From: Streptomyces sp. TSRI0107
Lineage (GTDB): Bacteria > Actinomycetota > Actinomycetes > Streptomycetales > Streptomycetaceae
Direction of reading: 5' to 3'
NCBI RefSeq assembly: GCF_001905845.1
Contig: NZ_LIVZ01000020.1
Coordinates: forward strand, 1 to 64,000
Length of the DNA: 64,000 nucleotides
Shown piece by piece: positions 58,512-64,000 of the stretch. The notes under the pieces were generated by a model. The model was given only the letters and a program-made list of their open reading frames with translations. It had not been told where the DNA came from and searched no databases. The position numbers and the translations under genes are program-made. Within the stretch, counting starts at the first letter, position 1. Each line of letters opens with the position of its first letter.

Positions 58512-60665
58512 ATGTCCATCGCCAGTACTGATCATTCCGTCATGCCCGAGAACGAGGCAGACATCGAGGTCGTGACCGAGGCCGCGGCGGAAGCCGCCCC
58601 CGAGCTCACCTTCGCGGACCTCGGCCTCCCCGAGGGCGTCGTGCGCAAGCTCGCGCAGAACGGCGTGACCACCCCCTTCCCGATCCAGGCCGCGACCATC
58701 CCGGACGCCCTGGCCGGCAAGGACATTCTCGGCCGGGGCCGCACCGGCTCCGGCAAGACCCTCTCCTTCGGTCTGCCGACGCTGGCCCAGCTGGCCGGCG
58801 GCCGCACCGAGAAGAAGCGGCCGCGGGCCGTCATCCTCACCCCGACGCGCGAGCTGGCCATGCAGGTCGCCGACGCGCTCCAGCCCTACGGCGACGTCGT
58901 GGGCCTGCGCATGAAGGTCGTCTGCGGCGGCACCTCCATGGGCAACCAGATCTACGCCCTGGAGAAGGGCGTCGACATCCTGGTCGCCACCCCGGGCCGG
59001 CTCCGCGACATCATCAACCGCGGCGCCTGCTCGCTCGAGGACGTCCAGATCGCCGTTCTCGACGAGGCCGACCAGATGTCCGACCTGGGCTTCCTGCCCG
59101 AGGTCACCGAGCTGCTCGACCAGGTCCCGGCGGGCGGCCAGCGGATGCTGTTCTCCGCGACGATGGAGAACGAGATCCAGACCCTCGTCGACCGGTACCT
59201 GAACGACCCGGTCTCCCACGAGGTCGACGCGGCGCAGGGCGCGGTGACGACCATGTCGCACCACATCCTGATCGTGAAGCCCAAGGACAAGGCGCCGGTC
59301 ACCGCCGCGATCGCCTCCCGCAAGGGCCGCACCATCATCTTCGTCCGCACCCAGCTGGGCGCCGACCGCGTCGCCGAGCAGCTGCGCGACGCCGGGGCCA
59401 AGGCCGAGGCGCTGCACGGCGGCATGACCCAGGGCGCGCGCACCCGGACGCTGGCGGACTTCAAGGACGGCTACGTCAACGTGCTGGTCGCGACGGACGT
59501 CGCCGCGCGCGGCATCCACGTGGACGGCATCGACCTGGTGCTGAACGTCGACCCCGCCGGTGACCACAAGGACTACCTGCACCGGGCCGGCCGCACCGCC
59601 CGCGCCGGCCGCACCGGCACGGTCGTCTCCCTGGCCCTGCCGCACCAGCGGCGCCAGATCTTCCGCCTGATGGAGGACGCGGGCGTCGACGCCTCGCGCC
59701 ACATCATCCAGGGCGGCGGCGCCTTCGACCCGGAGGTCGCCGAGATCACCGGCGCCCGGTCCATGACCGAGGTGCAGGCCGAGTCCGCGGGCCACGCCGC
59801 GCAGCAGGCCGAGCGCGAGGTCGCCCAGCTCACCAAGCAGCTGGAGCGAGCCCAGCGCCGGGCCGCCGAGCTGCGTGACGAGGCCGACCGCCTGGTCGCC
59901 CGGCTCGCCCGGGAGCGGGGCGAGGACCCGGAGACGGCCGTGGCCGAGGCCGCCGTCGTCGCCGGGACCCCGGCCGCCGAGACCGCCGAGCCCCAGGGCG
60001 ACGCCGTCGCGGTGCCGGAGCAGCCGGCCGCGCAGGACGTGGACCGCGCGGAGCGCGCCGAGCGCCGTGAGGACCGGGGCGGTTTCCGCCGGGACGAGCG
60101 CCGTGACGAGCGTCGCCCGTTCGACCGGGACCGGGACCGTGACCGTGGCGGTCGCTCCTTCGAGCGCCGTGACGACCGTGGTGGCCGTTCGTTCGAGCGT
60201 CGTGAGGACCGGGGCGGTTTCCGCCGGGACGACCGCCGTGACGAGCGTCGCCCGTTCGACCGGGACCGGGACCGGGACCGTGACCGTGGCGGCCGTTCCT
60301 TCGAGCGCCGTGACGACCGGGGTGGCTTCCGCCGGGACGACCGTCGTGACGAGCGCCGTGACGACCGTCGCCCGTTCGACCGCGACCGTGACCGCGACCG
60401 TGGTGGCCGTTCGTTCGACCGCCGTGACGGTGACCGCGGTGGCTTCCGCCGCGACGACCGCCGTGAGGACCGTGGCGGCTTCCGCCGCGACGACCGCACC
60501 GGCCACCGTGGCAGCGACCGTCCGTTCAACCGCGACCGCCAGGGCGACCGTCCGGGCTTCCGCACCGGCGGCCACGAGCGTCCCTACGGCCGCCGTGACG
60601 ACCACCGCGCCGGCGGCTCCTTCGGCCGCCGCGAGGACAAGCCGCGCTGGAAGCGCAACGGCTGA
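58512..60665 (+). CDS. DEAD-box ATP-dependent RNA helicase with RD/RGG-rich tail
   Basis: 717 aa. Q motif GVTTPFPIQAATIP, Walker A GRTGSGKT (76-83), DEAD 184-187, SAT (FSATMEN), and the C-terminal helicase motifs ATDVAARGIH and HRAGRTARAG. An acidic/coiled segment (about 430-515, QLTKQLERAQRRAAELRDEA) leads to about 200 residues of repeated DRDRDRGGRSFERRDD and RGGFRRDD units. Such Arg/Gly/Asp tails bind RNA and can drive condensation. It has a 220-base leader from the previous gene containing a CGCGCCGTGTGGCGCG hairpin, fitting the cold-regulated helicase class. Confidence 0.95.
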   Translation: MSIASTDHSVMPENEADIEVVTEAAAEAAPELTFADLGLPEGVVRKLAQNGVTTPFPIQAATIPDALAGKDILGRGRTGSGKTLSFGLPTLAQLAGGRTEKKRPRAVILTPTRELAMQVADALQPYGDVVGLRMKVVCGGTSMGNQIYALEKGVDILVATPGRLRDIINRGACSLEDVQIAVLDEADQMSDLGFLPEVTELLDQVPAGGQRMLFSATMENEIQTLVDRYLNDPVSHEVDAAQGAVTTMSHHILIVKPKDKAPVTAAIASRKGRTIIFVRTQLGADRVAEQLRDAGAKAEALHGGMTQGARTRTLADFKDGYVNVLVATDVAARGIHVDGIDLVLNVDPAGDHKDYLHRAGRTARAGRTGTVVSLALPHQRRQIFRLMEDAGVDASRHIIQGGGAFDPEVAEITGARSMTEVQAESAGHAAQQAEREVAQLTKQLERAQRRAAELRDEADRLVARLARERGEDPETAVAEAAVVAGTPAAETAEPQGDAVAVPEQPAAQDVDRAERAERREDRGGFRRDERRDERRPFDRDRDRDRGGRSFERRDDRGGRSFERREDRGGFRRDDRRDERRPFDRDRDRDRDRGGRSFERRDDRGGFRRDDRRDERRDDRRPFDRDRDRDRGGRSFDRRDGDRGGFRRDDRREDRGGFRRDDRTGHRGSDRPFNRDRQGDRPGFRTGGHERPYGRRDDHRAGGSFGRREDKPRWKRNG

Positions 60666-60677
60666 CAGCTGAAGTAA

Positions 60678-60711
60678 GAGGGCCCGTACGACTCCGGTCG
60701 TGCGGGCCCTC
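60678..60711 (+). terminator. terminator of the DEAD helicase gene
   Basis: A 15-bp stem (one G-U) GAGGGCCCGTACGAC / GTCGTGCGGGCCCTC with a 4-base loop, 12 bases past the stop. Confidence 0.75.
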
Positions 60712-60763
60712 CGCTTTGCCCTGTGACGCATGTCACGCCACCGCTCTGGGCATTGCTGGGTGC

Positions 60764-62275
60764 ATGACAGATGACGCCAAGGCGAGTGGGCTGTCGGACG
60801 AAGAGCGGCTGGCCCAGCTCGGCTACACGCAGGTTCTCGCCCGCCGCATGTCGGCGTTCTCCAACTACGCGGTCTCCTTCACGATCATCTCGGTGCTGTC
60901 GGGCTGCCTGACGCTGTACCTGTTCGGCATGAACACCGGCGGGCCCGCGGTGATGACCTGGGGCTGGGTGGCCGTGGGGCTGATGACGCTGTTCGTCGGG
61001 CTGGCCATGGCGGAGATCTGCTCCGCCTATCCGACCTCGGCGGGCCTGTACTTCTGGGCGCACCGGCTGGCACCGCCGCGGAGCGCGGCGGCCTGGGCGT
61101 GGTTCACGGGCTGGTTCAACGTGCTCGGGCAGGTCGCGGTGACCGCCGGTATCGACTTCGGGGCGGCGTCGTTCCTCGGCGCGTATCTGAACCTGGAGTT
61201 CGGCTGGGAGGTCACCCCGGGCCGCACGATCCTGCTGTTCGCGGCGATCCTGCTGCTGCACGGTCTGCTGAACACCTTCGGCGTGCGGATCGTCGCCGTG
61301 CTGAACAGCGTCAGCGTGTGGTGGCACGTGCTGGGCGTGGCGGTGATCGTCGGCGCGCTGGCCCTCGTACCGGACCGCCATCAGTCCGCGTCGTTCGTGT
61401 TCGGGGAGTTCGTGAACAACACCGGGTGGGGGAGCGGGCCGTACGTGGTGCTGCTGGGGCTGCTGATGGCCCAGTACACCTTCACCGGCTACGACGCCTC
61501 CGCCCATATGACCGAGGAGACCCACGACGCGTCGACCGCCGGGCCGAAGGGCATCGTGCGGTCCATCTGGACGTCGTGGATCGCCGGATTCGTACTGCTG
61601 CTCGGGTTCACCTTCGCCATCCAGTCGTACGAGGGGGCACTCGGCTCCCCGACCGGCGTACCGCCCGCGCAGATCCTGCTCGACGCGCTGGGCGTCACGG
61701 CCGGGAAGCTGCTGCTCCTCGTCGTGATCGGGGCCCAGCTGTTCTGCGGGATGGCCTCCGTGACCGCCAACAGCCGCATGATCTACGCCTTCTCCCGCGA
61801 CGGCGCGCTGCCGTTCTCCCGCGTGTGGCACACGGTGAGCCCGCGCACCCGGACGCCGGTGGCGGCGGTGTGGCTGGCGGCGGGCGGGGCGCTGGCGCTC
61901 GGGCTGCCGTACCTGATCAACGTGACCGCGTACGCGGCGGTCACCTCGATCGCCGTGATCGGGCTCTACATCGCCTACGTCATCCCGACCCTGCTGCGGC
62001 TGCGCAAGGGCGACGCGTTCGAGCGCGGGCCCTGGCACCTGGGGCGCTGGTCGCGGGCCGTCGGCGTGGTGGCGGTCGGCTGGGTCGGTGTGATCACCGT
62101 CCTGTTCATGCTGCCCCAGGTGTACCCGGTCACCGGCGAGACGTTCAACTACGCGCCGGTGGCCGTCCTGGTGGTGCTGGGGTTCGCCGCGGCCTGGTGG
62201 CTGGCGTCGGCGCGTCACTGGTTCCTGAAGCCCGCGGGGGAGCGGGCGGCCGTACCGGAAACCGCCGATTCGTAG
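60764..62275 (+). CDS. APC superfamily amino-acid permease
   Basis: 503 aa from MTDDAKASGLSDEERLAQLG. Twelve transmembrane segments. LARRMSAFSNYAVSFTIISV at the start of TM1 and MAEICSAYPTSAGLYFWAHR (TM3 region) are the APC signatures; AQYTFTGYDASAHMTEETHD is the conserved TM6 to loop region. Members near this type carry GABA, choline or other amino compounds; the substrate is not evident here. No regulator is adjacent. Confidence 0.92.
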   Translation: MTDDAKASGLSDEERLAQLGYTQVLARRMSAFSNYAVSFTIISVLSGCLTLYLFGMNTGGPAVMTWGWVAVGLMTLFVGLAMAEICSAYPTSAGLYFWAHRLAPPRSAAAWAWFTGWFNVLGQVAVTAGIDFGAASFLGAYLNLEFGWEVTPGRTILLFAAILLLHGLLNTFGVRIVAVLNSVSVWWHVLGVAVIVGALALVPDRHQSASFVFGEFVNNTGWGSGPYVVLLGLLMAQYTFTGYDASAHMTEETHDASTAGPKGIVRSIWTSWIAGFVLLLGFTFAIQSYEGALGSPTGVPPAQILLDALGVTAGKLLLLVVIGAQLFCGMASVTANSRMIYAFSRDGALPFSRVWHTVSPRTRTPVAAVWLAAGGALALGLPYLINVTAYAAVTSIAVIGLYIAYVIPTLLRLRKGDAFERGPWHLGRWSRAVGVVAVGWVGVITVLFMLPQVYPVTGETFNYAPVAVLVVLGFAAAWWLASARHWFLKPAGERAAVPETADS

Positions 62276-62386
62276 CCTGCGAGGCGATTCGTTCACCGCC
62301 CCCGGCGGTCCGTCCACGCCGTGTCCCCGATACCCGATCGGAGACACGGCCCGATCCGGCTATGCTCGGGGTGGCGAACATCGCCT

Positions 62387-62459
62387 GGGCCCTTAGCTCA
62401 ATTGGCAGAGCAGTGGACTTTTAATCCATTGGTTGTGGGTTCGAGTCCCACAGGGCCTA
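62387..62459 (+). tRNA. tRNA-Lys (TTT)
   Basis: 73 nt. Acceptor GGGCCCT/AGGGCCT (first pair G-U) with discriminator A, anticodon stem GTGGA/TCCAT with loop CTTTTAA (TTT), T-arm GTGGG-TTCGAGT-CCCAC. Followed by CC, not CCA. A TATGCT -10-like box lies at 62361-62366. Confidence 0.95.
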
Positions 62460-62465
62460 CCGAAA

Positions 62466-62500
62466 CGCCCCCGGCTCCCGAGCAGTTCGAGCCGGGGGCG
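62466..62500 (+). terminator. tRNA-Lys terminator
   Basis: A 12-bp perfect stem CGCCCCCGGCTC / GAGCCGGGGGCG around an 11-base loop, 6 bases past the tRNA. Confidence 0.8.
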
Positions 62501-62682
62501 TTCCCGTCCGCGGGCCTCCGTCGGCTGTGCGCTGATCACGTCTGCGGCCGGGGGCCGGCGGCGGGGACATCGCGGTGGCGCCCGTTTACGGCGGTGAATG
62601 GCCGCATGGGGGCCGCGCAGCGGGGCACCCGGACCAGATGAGCGAGGCCGCTGGGTCGGCCGCGAGTCCGAGGGCGCCAGCC

Positions 62683-62967
62683 ATGACGACACTCCGCGAA
62701 CGAAGGATCTACCGCAAGGCCATTCTCCGGTGTCTGTACGGGGCCGTGGAACGCAACCGTCCCGAGATCAGCGGGGCGGCGCTGCGCGAGCAGCTCGGGA
62801 TGCCCGACGACGACCTGTCCGCCGCCTGCGTCTATCTGGCCGACGAGGGCCTGATAGCCGTCGACTGGACGTCGCACAACACTCCCGCCACCGCCGCACT
62901 GACCCACGAGGGCATCCGGCTCATGGAGGAGGAGGAAGATTCGGGCGAACCCGAGCCGCGCGAGTGA
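62683..62967 (+). CDS. small winged-helix-like protein
   Basis: 94 aa, start MTTLRERRIYRKAILRCLYG. A helix-turn-helix-like core (ISGAALREQLGMPDDDLSAA, then CVYLADEGLIAVDW) ends THEGIRLMEEEED, as in small PadR/MarR-like winged-helix proteins without an effector domain. A weak ribosome site (GAGGG) is present. It converges on the TetR gene (8 bases apart). The function is not known. Confidence 0.75.
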   Translation: MTTLRERRIYRKAILRCLYGAVERNRPEISGAALREQLGMPDDDLSAACVYLADEGLIAVDWTSHNTPATAALTHEGIRLMEEEEDSGEPEPRE

Positions 62968-62975
62968 CGCGGTCC

Positions 62976-63629
62976 TCACGTCCCGGTCGTTCCGCTCGGG
63001 CGGCCGGGCGGGTGAGCTGCGGCCTCTTCCCGGATGCCGGCCATCAACAGCCTCAGCCCGAAACGGAATTGCTCGGCCGACCCGACGGTGAACAGTTCCT
63101 CGCCGACGGCGGCGGCCGCGGGCAGCTCGTTCACCATGTCCCGCACCTGCTCCCAGCGCCGGTCCCGCTCTCCCGCCCGGACCGCCATGGCCAGCGACGA
63201 CGCCAGGTAGGCGACGAGCGTCTGGAAGCACCGCACCGCCGTGGCCGGCGGCAGCCCGCCTTCCTGGAGCGCCGCCAGCACGCTCCCGGCGATCCGCCGG
63301 CCGTGCTCTCCCATGGGCGGGCGCGCGGCCAGGTGCGCCGTGGCCCCCGGATGGCTCAGCGCCGCCTCGCGGAGGGCGTCGGCGGTGGCCGTGACGCGCT
63401 CGTCCCACGGCAGGCCGGGGCCCGGGTCCCGCACCTCGGCGACGGCGAGGTCGGCGACGGCGTCGAGCAGGGCGTCCCGATTGGCGAAGTGCCGGTAGAG
63501 CGCCATGGGGTCGCACCCCAGTTCCGCCGCGATCCGGCGCATCGTCATGCTCTCCGCACCGCCCCGGTCGCCGACCTCCAGAGCCTTGCGGGTGATCAGT
63601 TCGGGGGTGAGGAAGCGGGTCCGGGCCAT
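62976..63629 (-). CDS. TetR/AcrR family transcriptional regulator
   Basis: 217 aa. The N-terminal HTH is MTMRRIAAELGCDPMALYRH, then FANRDALLDAVADLAVAEV; the C-terminal ligand domain starts at about residue 70 (LREAALSHPGATAHLAARPP). It is divergent from the membrane-protein gene at 63787, and two copies of its probable operator lie in the gap (63649-63696). Confidence 0.93.
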   Translation of the reverse strand: MARTRFLTPELITRKALEVGDRGGAESMTMRRIAAELGCDPMALYRHFANRDALLDAVADLAVAEVRDPGPGLPWDERVTATADALREAALSHPGATAHLAARPPMGEHGRRIAGSVLAALQEGGLPPATAVRCFQTLVAYLASSLAMAVRAGERDRRWEQVRDMVNELPAAAAVGEELFTVGSAEQFRFGLRLLMAGIREEAAAHPPGRPSGTTGT

Positions 63630-63648
63630 GCGCCCATCCTTCCACTTT

Positions 63649-63696
63649 GTCTACGCCGTAGACGTGCCGCTCGACGCATGTCTACGCTGTAGACAT
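63649..63696. promoter_or_regulatory. twin TetR operators
   Basis: GTCTACGCCGTAGAC (63649-63663) and ATGTCTACGCTGTAGACAT (63678-63696, 15-bp core 63680-63694) share arms GTCTAC/GTAGAC with a 3-bp centre. Their centres are 31 bp apart, about three helical turns. Confidence 0.8.
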
Positions 63697-63786
63697 CTGT
63701 CGGCGGCGGGCGAGTCACGCCGGACGCCGAGGACCAGCCGAGGACCAAGGGTGCAAAAGACCCGAAGGGCCCGAGAGGGGTGGAAC

Positions 63787-64000
63787 GTGCCCACTGCTCC
63801 TGTGATCGGCCGCTGGGTGGCTGCCTTCGTCAGCCTGGGAACATTCGCCAACCTGCTCGTGCGCGGCGTGGAGGACATGTTCGTCGTGCCCGACGTGCTG
63901 GTGGGCGTCGTACTGGCCGTGGCGGCGGGACTGCCGAAGGAACGCGCGGCGCCCCTGCTCGCGTCGGCGTTCGGACTGGCGTCCGGCGTGTTCACCGTGG
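63787..64000 (+). CDS. membrane protein, N-terminal part (cut by window edge)
   Basis: At least 71 residues from the GTG at 63787, with a GAGAGGGG ribosome site: PTAPVIGRWVAAFVSLGTFA then NLLVRGVEDMFVVPDVLVGV. Two hydrophobic segments are visible (about residues 10-24 and 33-48), with a third beginning near 55. The rest lies outside the window. It is divergent from the TetR gene and probably its regulatory target. Confidence 0.75.
   Translation, partial: MPTAPVIGRWVAAFVSLGTFANLLVRGVEDMFVVPDVLVGVVLAVAAGLPKERAAPLLASAFGLASGVFTV

Overview
The window is chromosomal DNA of a Streptomyces species. The DNA is very GC-rich with strong third-position G/C bias, GTG starts are common, and the gene content is a streptomycete core set: the bldC developmental regulator, a sigma-F/sigma-N pair, a second Lsr2-type nucleoid protein, valine dehydrogenase, DUF3073, DUF6274, and an SRP RNA placed between a tRNA-Ser and dnaX. 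Gene order resembles, from memory, the S. coelicolor chromosome arm that carries sigN-sigF-upp-dnaX-purD-purC-lsrL-purSQL-purFM-vdh-bldC-hrpA. Two perfect 14-bp parS palindromes (18685 and 55369) fit a location some distance from oriC. I see no prophage, IS transposase, CRISPR array or secondary-metabolite cluster.

Layout. 1-4 kb: a MarR regulator with its own palindromic operators, a DHA2-type MFS exporter fused to three beta-sandwich (carboxypeptidase-regulatory-like) domains, and a YceI protein carrying the same kind of domain. 4-8 kb: a small membrane protein, a lipoprotein, two SigB/F/G-class sigma factors in tandem, and a two-gene unit. 8-13.9 kb: tRNA-Ser, tadA with its partner gene, upp, a LytR_C envelope protein and a HerA-like ATPase. 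14-20.5 kb: a DUF308 protein, a DNA glycosylase, then an iron-regulated divergent region: one DmdR1/IdeR box lies between a siderophore-interacting flavoprotein and a penicillin-acylase/acetyltransferase/cupin/SDR operon. 20.6-24.3 kb: a CopC-CopD copper protein and a NarL-type two-component system. 24.5-33.8 kb: tRNA-Ser, SRP RNA, dnaX, purD, an M48-like membrane protein apparently lacking its zinc motif, a DMF-amidase-beta-like protein and purC. 33.8-38 kb: an ABC exporter plus DesK/DesR-like two-component cassette bracketed by two 111-bp copies of a tRNA-Gly/terminator unit, then an aberrant tRNA-Gly(UCC). 38-46.6 kb: lsrL, purSQL, a MITE-like element, a mycothiol-dependent-enzyme-like gene, a META-domain lipoprotein, purF and purM. 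46.7-55.6 kb: DUF3073, vdh, bldC, hrpA and four tRNA genes (Asp, Phe, Asp, Glu). 55.6-64 kb: a metallophosphoesterase, a small zincin, a DEAD-box helicase with an Arg/Asp/Gly-rich tail, an APC permease, tRNA-Lys and a TetR regulator with twin operators next to a membrane gene cut by the window edge.

How the genes work together. Seven genes belong to the de novo purine pathway (purD, purC, purS, purQ, purL, purF, purM), arranged as purSQL with translational overlaps plus scattered single units. tadA and its neighbour concern tRNA wobble editing; the tRNAs, ffs, hrpA and the DEAD helicase serve translation and RNA metabolism. bldC, lsrL, sigF and sigN are developmental or global regulators. Several genes (upp, dnaX, purD, purF, the 42275 gene, the zincin at 57315) have a -10-like hexamer 6 to 9 bases before the start codon and no good ribosome site, so they are probably leaderless.

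The most notable observation is the tRNA-Gly(UCC) at 37906-37977. It keeps canonical acceptor, D-stem and anticodon arms but has A for G18, G for U55 and a poorly pairing T-stem. The same kind of changes is known in the staphylococcal glycine tRNAs dedicated to cell-wall synthesis. Streptomyces also adds a glycine to its peptidoglycan precursor through a FemX-type enzyme.
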